The notes beneath the pieces are model-generated. The model worked only from the letters and a program-made list of their open reading frames with translations. It did no database searches and was not told the DNA's origin. Shown here piece by piece: positions 16,352 to 25,031 of a stretch of DNA of 41,376 nt. The position numbers and the translations under genes are program-made. The DNA comes from Betaproteobacteria bacterium (GTDB taxonomy: Bacteria; Pseudomonadota; Gammaproteobacteria; Burkholderiales; Burkholderiaceae): NCBI GenBank assembly GCA_013205155.1, contig JABMMT010000177.1, positions 1 to 41,376 on the forward strand. The letters are read 5' to 3'. Position 1 is the stretch's first letter. The number at the start of each line of letters is the position of its first letter.

Positions 16352-17509
16352 CTATCTAGCGAGATTTTGGTACGGTCGTAGTTTATGAATCGCCATTCCC
16401 GCTAATCCACAAGCAAAAGCGGATACCACAAAGACGTCTCTTGGTTGAGCGCTCTCCCAGATCCATCCTGCAAATAAGCCCCCTAGAGTACCCCCTAGGC
16501 CATATGAAACGGTTGCCATTAAAGCTTGTCCGCGAGCCTGAAGCGGCCCAGTAAACCAGCGCTGTAACAGCTTAGTTGCCGCACTATGATGAGCTGCAAA
16601 TGTTCCTGCATGCATTATCTGCGCAATGATTAATACAGATGTAATGGGCAAGAAAGCCATGAGTACAAACCGAATAATCCCAATCCCAAAGGATGCTTGT
16701 AAAACAACTTCTGGGTCGAGCCTGCTAAGTACTTTACTTTGGTAGTAAAAGAATACTACTTCAGCAAAAACACCCAAGGCCCAAAATAATCCAATTTGGA
16801 ATTTGTTATAACCAAGATCAGCCAGATAAAGGGAATAGAAAACATAGAGGGCTGCATGGGCAAATTGCATAAAAAAACCAGATAATAAAAACCAACGTAC
16901 ATCTGGATTTAGTAACACAACCCAAAACTCCCCTTTCACCATCTTATGACGCTCTAGCTTAGGTTCGTGCATTAAGAACGTTATCGCAGCCAATGCAATC
17001 AAAACAATAGCACCGACAAGTGGGTATAGCTCAATACTGTTACGCTGGAATAATTCACCTGCAAACAGTACCATCACGATGAAACCAATTGATCCCCAAA
17101 GCCGTAAACGACCATAGCGTTTATCAAAGGAATTGTCCTTAAATAAAGCATGTACGGTAGCTGACTCACCAAGAGGCATCAGACTGCTGAGGATGGTGTG
17201 TAAGACAAACATCCAAATAAAGAAACTAATGTAGCTATGTAAAAAATAAATAGCGGTAAATACTAACGCCCCAAGGCAAGCACAAAAACGAATGATGCCA
17301 ATTCGATTAGAGAGGTAGTCTGAGAGCCATCCCCAAGAAAATGGACCAATAATGCGTGTGACTTGCAGCATCGACATCAAGATTGCAATCTCGATAACCG
17401 TAAACCCGCGATCTAAAAAAAATAAGCTGGCAAAAGGTGACACCAGACCAATATAGGCGAAGTACAAAAAGAAAAAGGACCCGAAGGCCCAGCGAACCAG
17501 TGGTGTCAT
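16352..17509 (-). CDS. Major facilitator superfamily transporter (MFS_1-like/HcaT type)
   Basis: 385 residues, about 12 membrane spans. The N-terminus (LYFAYIGLVSPFASLFFLDRGF) and the motif IIGPFSWGWLSDYLSNRIG match the HcaT/MFS_1-like group, which includes a 3-phenylpropionate carrier and nucleoside symporters. Substrate not predictable. It lies 14 bases after aroC on the same strand and may be co-transcribed, though no functional tie is evident. Confidence 0.87.
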   Translation of the reverse strand: MTPLVRWAFGSFFFLYFAYIGLVSPFASLFFLDRGFTVIEIAILMSMLQVTRIIGPFSWGWLSDYLSNRIGIIRFCACLGALVFTAIYFLHSYISFFIWMFVLHTILSSLMPLGESATVHALFKDNSFDKRYGRLRLWGSIGFIVMVLFAGELFQRNSIELYPLVGAIVLIALAAITFLMHEPKLERHKMVKGEFWVVLLNPDVRWFLLSGFFMQFAHAALYVFYSLYLADLGYNKFQIGLFWALGVFAEVVFFYYQSKVLSRLDPEVVLQASFGIGIIRFVLMAFLPITSVLIIAQIMHAGTFAAHHSAATKLLQRWFTGPLQARGQALMATVSYGLGGTLGGLFAGWIWESAQPRDVFVVSAFACGLAGMAIHKLRPYQNLAR

Positions 17510-17523
17510 TTCATTACTCTAGG

Positions 17524-18639
17524 CTAATCCAATTGAGAGCCTGGACGTGCAGAAGCTATAGGCGGCACAGTAAGTGACACATCGCCACATTGTGCGCGGT
17601 GCCGCAAGGCATGATCCATTAGGACCAAAGCAAGCATCGCTTCAGCTATTGGGGTTGCTCGAATGCCAACACAGGGATCATGTCGACCCTTAGTCTGGAG
17701 AGTAATCGGCTCACCATCAATATCGATAGACTGTTTCGGGCTGTGAATGCTAGAAGTGGGCTTGATCGCTATTGAAACTCGTAGATCTTGACCGCTACTA
17801 ATTCCACCTAGCGTACCGCCTGCATTATTGGTAGCAAAACCATCAGGATAAAGTTCATCGCCATGTTCGCTACCAAGCTGCGCAACAGATCTGAAACCTG
17901 CACCGATCTCAACACCCTTTACTGCATTGATGCCCATCAACGCATGCGCTATGTCAGCATCAAGTTTGTCAAATAATGGTTCACCAAGACCGATAGGAAC
18001 ATTGCGTGCGCGTACCTCAATCTTTGCCCCACAAGAATCTCCGGATTTGCGTAATTGATCCATGTAAGATTCCAGCTGAGGGATGATTTCAGCATTTGCT
18101 GCAAAAAATGCATTTTGATTTATTTGCCCAATATCTTTAAAAGGAATTTCAAGATGTCCTAATTGGCTCATATATCCATAGAACTCGGTGCCATACTGAA
18201 GTTTTAACCACTTTTTAGCAATGGCAGCTGCAGCAACCACTGGCGCAGTAAGACGAGCTGAAGAACGACCCCCACCTCGTGGATCACGAAAACCATATTT
18301 ATGATGGTATGCATAGTCTGCATGACCAGGCCTAAAGGTGTGCAAGATGTCACCATAATCTTGACTTCGATGGTCAGTATTACGGATCAGTAATGCAATC
18401 GGCGTTCCTGTAGTTTTGCCTTCAAATACACCAGAGAGTATCTCAACTTTGTCCTCTTCCTTGCGCTGAGTAACATGGCGTGAAGTGCCAGGCTTGCGAC
18501 GATCTAGGTCAACCTGTAGATCTTCCTCAGAAAGCAGCATACCCGGAGGGCAGCCATCAACCACAGCCCCTATCGCAGGACCGTGTGACTCACCAAAAGT
18601 GGTAACAGTAAAAAGGAGGCCTAAGGTATTTCCAGACAT
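17524..18639 (-). CDS. aroC: Chorismate synthase
   Basis: 371 residues, full length. It makes chorismate from EPSP with reduced FMN, the last shared step of aromatic amino acid synthesis. Signatures: FGESHGPAIGAVVDGCPPG, RSSARLTAPVVAAAAIAKKWL, KGVEIGAGF, NAGGTLGGISSGQDL and GRHDPCVGIRATPIAEAM. No flavin reductase domain, so it is the monofunctional type. An MFS gene follows. Confidence 0.97.
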   Translation of the reverse strand: MSGNTLGLLFTVTTFGESHGPAIGAVVDGCPPGMLLSEEDLQVDLDRRKPGTSRHVTQRKEEDKVEILSGVFEGKTTGTPIALLIRNTDHRSQDYGDILHTFRPGHADYAYHHKYGFRDPRGGGRSSARLTAPVVAAAAIAKKWLKLQYGTEFYGYMSQLGHLEIPFKDIGQINQNAFFAANAEIIPQLESYMDQLRKSGDSCGAKIEVRARNVPIGLGEPLFDKLDADIAHALMGINAVKGVEIGAGFRSVAQLGSEHGDELYPDGFATNNAGGTLGGISSGQDLRVSIAIKPTSSIHSPKQSIDIDGEPITLQTKGRHDPCVGIRATPIAEAMLALVLMDHALRHRAQCGDVSLTVPPIASARPGSQLD

Positions 18640-18682
18640 ACAGACATTATGTCATTTGTCAGAAAATTCAGGCTAGATCTTC

Positions 18683-19138
18683 TTAATTGACACTTTTTTC
18701 AGTATCTTCCGGCCAATCCCGAATATAGGCCTTTAACATGGTGTTTTCAAAGTCTTGAGCCTCTACGACAGACTTAGCCACATCATAAAAAGAGATAACA
18801 CCCATCAGTATTTTTTGATCCATCACAGGAAGGTAGCGAGCATGATCTTCTAACATCATGCGGCGCACTTCATCAATCTCTGTTTCCATATTGCAGGTCA
18901 GTGGCTTTGATTTCATGACTGAGTCAACTTGAAGTCCGTCTAACTTTCCATGATGTTTTGACAATGCAGAAATAACTTCTCGAAATGTCAAAATGCCAAC
19001 TAATTTGTCATACACCATCACAACTAAAGAACCAATATCGTGTTCGCTCATTACTAAAACCGCTGTCTGCAATGCAGTATCAGGGCTTACGGTAAATAGA
19101 GTACTGCCCTTCACTCGTAATATGTCACGAACTTTCAT
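18683..19138 (-). CDS. Paired CBS-domain protein
   Basis: 151 residues made of two CBS repeats (about 10-60 and 72-130), with DTALQTAVLVMSEHDIGSLVVM and TEIDEVRRMMLEDHARYLPVMD as the helical cores. Such stand-alone pairs bind adenosine nucleotides and act as energy sensors. No effector domain is attached and the partner is unknown. It lies between YihY and aroC on the same strand. Confidence 0.88.
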   Translation of the reverse strand: MKVRDILRVKGSTLFTVSPDTALQTAVLVMSEHDIGSLVVMVYDKLVGILTFREVISALSKHHGKLDGLQVDSVMKSKPLTCNMETEIDEVRRMMLEDHARYLPVMDQKILMGVISFYDVAKSVVEAQDFENTMLKAYIRDWPEDTEKSVN

Positions 19139-19215
19139 CTAATCTCCGAAACAATGATTCTATAGATTCAATATATTCCTAAGGGCGCCTTGAATCAAGG
19201 CTAAACGGCCTGCTT

Positions 19216-20064
19216 TTAGTAACGAATAACCCTAACAACTCCCTTGCGAACTTCCGGAAGATTCGAGACTAAAACTGCTCCTGCAAGCGTAATCCACCAG
19301 GTTAGATAAATCCAAATCAGTGCAAGTGGAAAAATGGCAAATGCTCCATAAACAGTCTTATAAAAGGCTATATAGGTAAGGAAAATAGCAAATCCAAACT
19401 TCATCAACTCAAACGTAATTGCTGCAAAAAAAGCGCCGGAGATAGCGTCGACCCATAGAATCTTAGAATACGGCAGAATCTTATAAACAACGGCATACAC
19501 AATGATGGCTAATAATATTGGTGTAACAGTTGCGATAACCCGAAAACCCATTGAAATAGATTTGATCCAGCCTTCAGAGGCGCTAAACAAAATACCGCTT
19601 AAGTAGATTCCAAGCCCAAGTAGGATGGGTCCTAAAATAGTTGCTGCACCATAGATAAAAATCTTCTTATAGAGTGGTCGTTTTTCGTGAACTTTGAATA
19701 TTTGGTTAAAAGCGCCCTCTATTACAACTAAAGTCATGATCGTAGTAATGACTAGACCAATTAAACCAATATAGGTTAACCCTCGCGCCTTGGATGAAAA
19801 TTGGTCTAGGTAAACGAGCATTTGTTGATTAAATCCACCAGGCATATAACTATCTAATAGCCAGTAGCGAAAGGTATTCTTGATTTGAATGACGCTTGGC
19901 AAATAACCAATTAATATGGTGGCGAGCGTTAGCATGGGCACCAAGGATAAGGTGGTCGTAAATGCCAAACTGGCAGCAATTTGCTTTAGATTTTGACCCC
20001 GATTGCGGTCCCATATCTCTTTGGCAAGAGAGAGCCATAATTGGGGGTTACGAATAAGGCGCAT
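19216..20064 (-). CDS. YihY/BrkB-type inner membrane protein
   Basis: 282 residues with about six membrane spans. It carries the YihY core: LKQIAASLAFTTTLSLVPMLTL near the N-terminus and PLALIWIYLTWWITLAGAVLVS near the end. Long mis-annotated as RNase BN; the true function is unknown. It is divergent from wrbA with only 22 bases between starts, so the two promoters must overlap each other's 5' coding DNA. Confidence 0.9.
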   Translation of the reverse strand: MRLIRNPQLWLSLAKEIWDRNRGQNLKQIAASLAFTTTLSLVPMLTLATILIGYLPSVIQIKNTFRYWLLDSYMPGGFNQQMLVYLDQFSSKARGLTYIGLIGLVITTIMTLVVIEGAFNQIFKVHEKRPLYKKIFIYGAATILGPILLGLGIYLSGILFSASEGWIKSISMGFRVIATVTPILLAIIVYAVVYKILPYSKILWVDAISGAFFAAITFELMKFGFAIFLTYIAFYKTVYGAFAIFPLALIWIYLTWWITLAGAVLVSNLPEVRKGVVRVIRY

Positions 20065-20086
20065 CGCCGTATCATAAGAGAAGAAT

Positions 20087-20689
20087 ATGAGTCAACACGA
20101 TATTTTAGTTTTGTACTACTCCCGGCATGGTGCTACTAGGGATTTAGCTCGCCTTATTGCTGAGGGGATCGAATCAGTTCCTGGAGTCAATGCACGCCTT
20201 CGAACTGTGCCACCTGTTTCAACAGTTTGCGAAGCGACCGAGGCACCTGTCCCAAGCGAGGGTTCGCCATATGTTGAATATGCTGACTTGCAGCAATGTA
20301 TTGGTCTAGCACTGGGATCTCCCACACGTTTTGGCAATATGGCAGCCCCTATGAAATATTTTTGGGATGGTAGCTCCTCCGAGTGGATGAACGGCGCCTT
20401 AATTGGAAAGCCCGCTTGTGTCTTTACTAGTACAGGAAGCATGCATGGTGGGCAGGAGAGTACGTTACTGACCATGATGATTCCCCTGCTTCATCATGGT
20501 ATGGTGATCTTAGGTCTTCCATATAGCGAGCCTGAGTTAATGACAACTTCTACTGGCGGAAGTCCATATGGTGTTACCCATCTTTCTCATGCGGATGGGA
20601 GTGCGCCCATTAGCGCAATGGAACAGCGTTTAGCCAAGGCACAAGGCAAGCGCTTGGCACAAATTGCATTGCGCCTCATCCAAGCATAA
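20087..20689 (+). CDS. wrbA: NAD(P)H:quinone oxidoreductase WrbA-type flavoprotein
   Basis: 200 residues. Flavodoxin-like fold with FMN phosphate-loop LYYSRHGATRDLA, the insert typical of WrbA (ALGSPTRFGNMAAPMKYFWD), FTSTGSMHGGQEST and GGSPYGVTHLSHADG. It reduces quinones by two electrons. An AGAGAAG ribosome site precedes the ATG. Followed 9 bases later by the DUF2069 gene. Confidence 0.93.
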   Translation: MSQHDILVLYYSRHGATRDLARLIAEGIESVPGVNARLRTVPPVSTVCEATEAPVPSEGSPYVEYADLQQCIGLALGSPTRFGNMAAPMKYFWDGSSSEWMNGALIGKPACVFTSTGSMHGGQESTLLTMMIPLLHHGMVILGLPYSEPELMTTSTGGSPYGVTHLSHADGSAPISAMEQRLAKAQGKRLAQIALRLIQA

Positions 20690-20698
20690 AAGATCTAT

Positions 20699-21085
20699 AT
20701 GTTTACGAAGCTTCTAGAAAAAAATCCTTATCAGTTGATAGCTACCGCTGCATTCGTTGGGCTATTTATTCTGTGTGTTTGTTGGGAGTGGTTTATCTCC
20801 CCATTACGTCCCGGTGGCTCTTGGTTGATTTTGAAAGGTATACCTCTTCTATTCGCAATACCAGGTTTGTGGAAGGGCAATATCTATACAATGCAGTGGG
20901 CATCGATGTTAATTCTGCTCTACGTTACTGAAGGTTTAGTGCGAATTTTAGAAACCGGCGCTAACTTTTGGATGGCGTTACTCGAAACTATCCTGGCAAC
21001 AACTGGATTTATTGTTTTATTGGTGTATCTTAAGCCCATCAAACAAGAAGCAAAAGCAAAAAAGAAATTACAGGGGCAAAAATGA
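20699..21085 (+). CDS. DUF2069 membrane protein
   Basis: 128 residues with four hydrophobic spans (for example LIATAAFVGLFILCVCWEW and GFIVLLVYL) and a lysine-rich cytoplasmic tail. It matches the DUF2069 pattern, including the central LKGIPLLFAIPGLWKGN loop. The gene is usually found directly after wrbA in proteobacteria. Function unknown. Overlaps the next gene by four bases. Confidence 0.87.
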   Translation: MFTKLLEKNPYQLIATAAFVGLFILCVCWEWFISPLRPGGSWLILKGIPLLFAIPGLWKGNIYTMQWASMLILLYVTEGLVRILETGANFWMALLETILATTGFIVLLVYLKPIKQEAKAKKKLQGQK

Positions 21086-22500
21086 ATCAGGACTTTCTCA
21101 TTCAAGTAGGTGCTATTTTAGATTCGAAATACGTTCTGACAGAAGATGCAGATAAGGCCCCTTACCTCACTGATTGGCGTAATCGCTTTACTGGTAGGGC
21201 TTTAGCTGTACTGCTACCCTCGACCTCTGCAGAGGTTGCTGCGATAGTAAAGCTCTGTGCCAATACTAAAACCGCTATCGTGCCACAAGGAGGAAATACT
21301 GGTTTATGTGGGGGCGCTACACCTGATCAGAGTGGCAAGCAAGTCATTCTTAGTTTGAAGCGAATGAAACAAATACGTGAAATCGACGTAGCTAATCAAA
21401 CAATCAGTTTAGAGGCCGGATGTATTTTGCAGACCATTCAGGAAAAAGCTGCTGAAAAAGGCTTCTTATTTCCGCTGAGTCTTGGGGCTGAAGGTAGTTG
21501 CATGATTGGGGGAAATCTGGCAACCAATGCGGGTGGAACGAACGTACTTCGCTATGGAAGTACCCGAGACTTATGTCTTGGCTTGGAGGTTGTTACAGCC
21601 AACGGAGAAATATGGAATGGTATGAAGGGTTTGCGCAAAGACAATACTGGTTATGACCTTCGAGACTTATATGTTGGCTCCGAGGGAACTCTAGGAATTA
21701 TTACTGCTGCCGTAATGAAGTTGTATCCCTTACCGATCTCTCAGTGGACGACTTTAGTGGCCACCCAAGATATTAGTTCTACGATTGCTTTATTAAACTT
21801 ATTTCAACAGCGGGCTACTTCACTTCTCACTGGTTTTGAAATGATGACTAAAGAATCTTTGACCCTCATCGACAAACATTTTCCACAGATGGCTAACCCA
21901 TTAAAAGGAAGCCCTCCTTTTACGATTTTGATTGAGCTTTCTGATCATGAAAGTGAGGATCATGTTAAACAGCTTCTAGAAGCTATATTGGAGGAAGCTC
22001 TTGAGTCTGAGCTCATTACTGATGCAGTCATTGCAAGTAATCTCAGTCAAGCCAATAGCTTTTGGCATATGCGCGAACATATCACCCTAGCGCAAGCGCA
22101 AGAAGGCGCTAATTTGAAACATGACATCACCATCCCCCTTTCTGCGCTCGATCGCTTTATTAGCGAAACCGATGCCCTCATCAAAGCAAAGTACCCTGGG
22201 ATCCGAATTATCAATTTTGGCCATTTAGGGGATGGCAACCTCCACTACAACGTTGCCCCGCCAGAGGGCGTAGATTTCAAAGCCTTTAATGCCGCTAATG
22301 AGAAACCAGTGCACGAGCTCATTTATAGCCAGGTAGAGCTCTGTAATGGGTCAATTTCAGCAGAACATGGGGTTGGACAGCTCAAGATTGATGAATTGAG
22401 AGCTCATAAAGGAGAAGTAGCCCATGAGCTAATGAAAAGCATCAAAAAGGCTCTAGATCCTCAAAATATCCTTAACCCACGTAAAGTCCTCTCGATTTAA
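21082..22500 (+). CDS. FAD-linked 2-hydroxyacid oxidase/dehydrogenase (GlcD/D-2HGDH type)
   Basis: 472 residues. The N-terminal PCMH FAD domain contains IVPQGGNTGLCGGATPD, GAEGSCMIGGNLATNAGGTNVLRYG and LYVGSEGTLGIIT. The C-terminal FAD_oxidase_C domain ends with INFGHLGDGNLHYNV and SAEHGVGQLK. This family oxidises D-lactate, glycolate or D-2-hydroxyglutarate. Being single-gene without GlcE/GlcF neighbours, it looks more like the D-2-hydroxyglutarate or D-lactate branch. Coupled to DUF2069 by ATGA overlap. Confidence 0.9.
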   Translation: MNQDFLIQVGAILDSKYVLTEDADKAPYLTDWRNRFTGRALAVLLPSTSAEVAAIVKLCANTKTAIVPQGGNTGLCGGATPDQSGKQVILSLKRMKQIREIDVANQTISLEAGCILQTIQEKAAEKGFLFPLSLGAEGSCMIGGNLATNAGGTNVLRYGSTRDLCLGLEVVTANGEIWNGMKGLRKDNTGYDLRDLYVGSEGTLGIITAAVMKLYPLPISQWTTLVATQDISSTIALLNLFQQRATSLLTGFEMMTKESLTLIDKHFPQMANPLKGSPPFTILIELSDHESEDHVKQLLEAILEEALESELITDAVIASNLSQANSFWHMREHITLAQAQEGANLKHDITIPLSALDRFISETDALIKAKYPGIRIINFGHLGDGNLHYNVAPPEGVDFKAFNAANEKPVHELIYSQVELCNGSISAEHGVGQLKIDELRAHKGEVAHELMKSIKKALDPQNILNPRKVLSI

Positions 22501-22590
22501 GGATGAATCAGTAAATATTTATAGATTTTTTGAAATTCTTGTCATCTCAGCCTAATTCAGGTGCGTTGTATGCCCATGGAGGTGACAAAT

Positions 22591-22779
22591 ATGTCAACAA
22601 GATTAAAACGTTGGGCCCGCGCAGTAGAGCAAATTGATCTATCAAAGCAGGTAGACCCTGAGGTAGCCATTGGCTATTTAGACAGTAAGTACCGCGATAT
22701 TGCTTGGCGTTACATTCGTATTTTAGGCTTTGAGCGCACCATTAGCTTCATGGCTAGCAATAACTTCCACCCAGAATAA
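22591..22779 (+). CDS. Small unknown protein (62 aa)
   Basis: The frame is open from a GTG at 22561, but a near-perfect ribosome site GGAGGTGA lies just before ATG 22591, so I take that start. The protein (MSTRLKRWARAVEQIDLS ... FERTISFMASNNFHPE) is charged, helical, soluble and without motifs I recognise. The strong ribosome site suggests high translation. It stands alone on the strand between the FAD oxidase and a gap. Confidence 0.72.
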   Translation: MSTRLKRWARAVEQIDLSKQVDPEVAIGYLDSKYRDIAWRYIRILGFERTISFMASNNFHPE

Positions 22780-23079
22780 GCTTTCAATATTCTTCTCAAA
22801 TAACTGATTTTTATATGTATTTCAGTATATCTCTCTCTTGATATCTGGCTTGCTAACCATATATCAGTCAGAGTTGAGAACCCCTCCAATTAAGTCCTTT
22901 GTAGTAGCACCAGCTATTTTCATTAAACATGATTCCCCCGAATTGGGATCAAAGAGGCGATAATTGATGACAATTAATAAGCTACTGCAACTGTCACAAT
23001 CACTTGAAACAGCTAAAAAGAAATCGTAGGATAAAAGGGTAATCCAAAAACATACCAAAATTTACTTTGTGGAGAAAAA
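22780..23079. other. 300-base gap with a weak hairpin and one weak frame
   Basis: AT-rich. An imperfect inverted repeat GATATCTGG...CCATATATC lies at about 22839-22866. A leftward frame (22864-23058) is listed separately. No clear terminator or tRNA seen. Confidence 0.6.
22864..23058 (-). CDS. Possible small protein (64 aa), doubtful
   Basis: A leftward frame in an otherwise empty gap. It starts hydrophobic (VCFWITLLSYDFFLAV), then has a Cys-containing part and a globular-looking end (PNSGESCLMKIAGATTKDLIGG). Codons look ordinary. There is no clear ribosome site before the ATG and I know no family. The stop lies inside a weak hairpin. It could be real, a gene remnant or chance. Confidence 0.35.
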   Translation of the reverse strand: MVCFWITLLSYDFFLAVSSDCDSCSSLLIVINYRLFDPNSGESCLMKIAGATTKDLIGGVLNSD

Positions 23080-23334
23080 ATGAGTCAGAAGAAACTGGTC
23101 AAAGACTTAATGAAGAAGTTAGACAAATTAGAATCAGATCGTGAAAAGCTCATTGATAAGCTATCTAAGGCGTTAGATAAATTAGATAAAAAGGCTAGCA
23201 TCAAAAAGCCTCCTGCTAAGAAAGTAGTAGTAAAGAAAATGCCGGCCAAAAAAGTTGTCCGAAAAAGGACTGCAGTTAAGAAAACAGCAGTTAAAGTTAA
23301 GGTTTCAGCCCCGGCCCCAGTTGTAGCTACTTAA
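23080..23334 (+). CDS. Lysine-rich histone H1-like protein
   Basis: 84 residues. The N-terminal half (about 1-38) is a heptad-like helix (KKLDKLESDREKLIDKLSKALDKLDKK) that should form a coiled coil. The C-terminal half is a disordered Lys/Ala/Pro/Val tail with PPAKK and PAKK repeats, like bacterial H1-like or AlgP tails, ending in APAPVVAT. Expected to bind DNA, RNA or other polyanions. A GGAG ribosome site precedes the ATG. It ends 7 bases before the PPK2 gene, so the two are co-transcribed. Low complexity means homology cannot be judged from the tail alone. Confidence 0.8.
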   Translation: MSQKKLVKDLMKKLDKLESDREKLIDKLSKALDKLDKKASIKKPPAKKVVVKKMPAKKVVRKRTAVKKTAVKVKVSAPAPVVAT

Positions 23335-23341
23335 TTGCTGA

Positions 23342-24124
23342 ATGGGGAAAAGATTAAAATCTACCATCCAAGTAGACGACTATGATGCTCAGATAAGGCT
23401 TTTGCAAATTGAGCTCGTAAAGCTTCAGCGGCAAATTATTTCTAGCCACTCACGTTTATTGATTATTCTTGAGGGTCGTGACACAGCTGGAAAAGATGGC
23501 ACTATTAAAAATATCGTAGCTCACTTAAGTCCCCGTGAGACTCGTGTTGTAGCTCTTAGCAAACCCACTGAGCGTGAAGATGGAGAATGGTATTTTCAAC
23601 GCTATGTGGCTGAACTGCCCACTTCCGGAGAAATCGTTATTTTTAACCGTAGTTGGTATAACCGCGCTGGTGTTGAAAAGGTTATGGGATTTTGTACTGA
23701 TATCCAGTATCAACAGTTCATGGATACAGTCAATGAATTTGAAAGCTTAATCGTCGGTTCTGGAATACAGCTGATCAAATACTATTTAGATATTGATAAA
23801 GAAGAGCAAGCTGCTCGCCTACAGTCACGTAAAACAGACCCCCTAAAGCAATGGAAAATTAGCCCGATAGATGAGAAAGCACAGAAGAAGTGGAAGGAAT
23901 ATAGCTTAGCTCGAAATGTAATGCTCCAAAAAACAAGCTCAAAACTTGCCCCTTGGATAGTGGTTGATGCTAACAATAAGAAGTTAACCCACTTAAATCT
24001 CATGAGGGATCTCTTATCGAGGATGAATTATCCAGGCAAAGATAAGAAGCTTCTACTGGTAAATTCAGAAGTGGTAATGCCCTGCCCGCCACTTGCAAAA
24101 AAAATGCCTGCTTTAGCTCCGTAA
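23342..24124 (+). CDS. ppk2: Polyphosphate kinase 2 (PPK2 family)
   Basis: 260 residues, single PPK2 domain. The Walker A-like loop EGRDTAGKDG is at 44-53, and the Walker B-like IFNRSWYNRAGVEKVMGF from 100 carries the Asn-Arg-Ser-Trp-Tyr-Asn-Arg hallmark. The lid region has EEQAARLQSRKTDPLKQWKISP. The enzyme moves phosphate between polyphosphate and nucleoside diphosphates. Single-domain length fits class I; nucleotide preference is not readable by eye. Convergent with the dehalogenase-like gene. Confidence 0.94.
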   Translation: MGKRLKSTIQVDDYDAQIRLLQIELVKLQRQIISSHSRLLIILEGRDTAGKDGTIKNIVAHLSPRETRVVALSKPTEREDGEWYFQRYVAELPTSGEIVIFNRSWYNRAGVEKVMGFCTDIQYQQFMDTVNEFESLIVGSGIQLIKYYLDIDKEEQAARLQSRKTDPLKQWKISPIDEKAQKKWKEYSLARNVMLQKTSSKLAPWIVVDANNKKLTHLNLMRDLLSRMNYPGKDKKLLLVNSEVVMPCPPLAKKMPALAP

Positions 24125-24131
24125 ATATTGC

Positions 24132-25025
24132 TTATTTGAAGAATGTGATCGCTTCGCTGATGAGCTCATCTGGTAATTCTTCTGGAATGTAATGGCCGCA
24201 AGGTACGGTTTTCCCAGAAACATTCTTGGCAACTTTCTGCCAGTCTTCAAGTGGTTTAAAGCATTTATTTACCAAACCATGCTCTCCCCATAGAACCCTT
24301 AAGGGCATTTCTAAGTGTTTTCTTGCTTGACGATCCTCACGGTCATGAGCAAGATCAATGGTGGCTGCCGCACGATAGTCTTCACACATAGCATGCATAC
24401 TTTGTGGATTACTAGCACCCCTCAAATACTCTGCCCAGTTTTCAGCAGAAAAAATACCCGTTCCAGCATGCCTACCCATATGATTTTTTAACCAAAACTC
24501 GGGATTAGCCCCAATCAGCGTTTCTGGGATAGGTTCTGGCTGTATTAAGAAGAACCAGTGCCAATAGCCTTTAGCAAAAGCCATACTGGTGTTCTCATAC
24601 ATGGATAAGGTGGGGGAAATATCTAAGACCATCAAACGCAAAACGCTATCAGGAAAATCTGCTGCCAGTCGATGTGATACACGACCTCCGCGATCATGCC
24701 CTAATAAGAAAAAATGATGATGCCCAAGCGCTTTCATCAAAGCATGTTGATCTGCTGCCATAGATCTTTTGGAATAACTGGAATGATCACTCTTACCGTG
24801 TGGCTTAGAGGATTCTCCATACCCCCTAAGATCCGCTGCAATCACTGTGTAGTGTTTCGCCAAAGCAGTTGCGGTTTGATGCCATATTGCTTTCGTCTGC
24901 GGAAAGCCATGTAATAACAGTAAAGCAGGACCTTTACCACCAACTTGATAGGCAATTTCTAGAGGGCCATCTTCAGATGCAATGATAATTTTCTGTTGTT
25001 CAAATCCAGGAAATACTACGGCCAT
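24132..25025 (-). CDS. Haloacetate (fluoroacetate) dehalogenase-type alpha/beta hydrolase
   Basis: 297 residues. The nucleophile is Asp, not Ser: D111 in GHDRGGRVSHRL, which excludes an ordinary esterase. Compared with my recollection of fluoroacetate dehalogenase (Asp110, Arg111, Arg114, Asp134, His155, Trp156, Tyr219, His280), this protein has D111, R112, R115, D135 (VLDISP), H156/W157 (GYWHWFF), Y217 (CEDYRAA) and H278 (CGHYIPEE). Both the triad and halide-pocket residues are thus present. It would turn haloacetate into glycolate. The oxyanion hole is HGFPQ at 39-43. An epoxide hydrolase is the alternative, but the YWHWFF motif favours dehalogenase. Cytoplasmic. Confidence 0.85.
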   Translation of the reverse strand: MAVVFPGFEQQKIIIASEDGPLEIAYQVGGKGPALLLLHGFPQTKAIWHQTATALAKHYTVIAADLRGYGESSKPHGKSDHSSYSKRSMAADQHALMKALGHHHFFLLGHDRGGRVSHRLAADFPDSVLRLMVLDISPTLSMYENTSMAFAKGYWHWFFLIQPEPIPETLIGANPEFWLKNHMGRHAGTGIFSAENWAEYLRGASNPQSMHAMCEDYRAAATIDLAHDREDRQARKHLEMPLRVLWGEHGLVNKCFKPLEDWQKVAKNVSGKTVPCGHYIPEELPDELISEAITFFK

Positions 25026-25031
25026 AATGAT

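Noticed and set aside
19187..19201. Hairpin GCCTTG-aat-CAAGGC after the YihY gene as a terminator.
   Set aside because: No T run follows on the minus strand, and the next gene begins soon after on the same strand.
22991..22997. CTGTCAC upstream of the H1-like/PPK2 genes as a PhoB site.
   Set aside because: Only one half-site; the positions 11 bases to either side do not match, unlike the phnD promoter.
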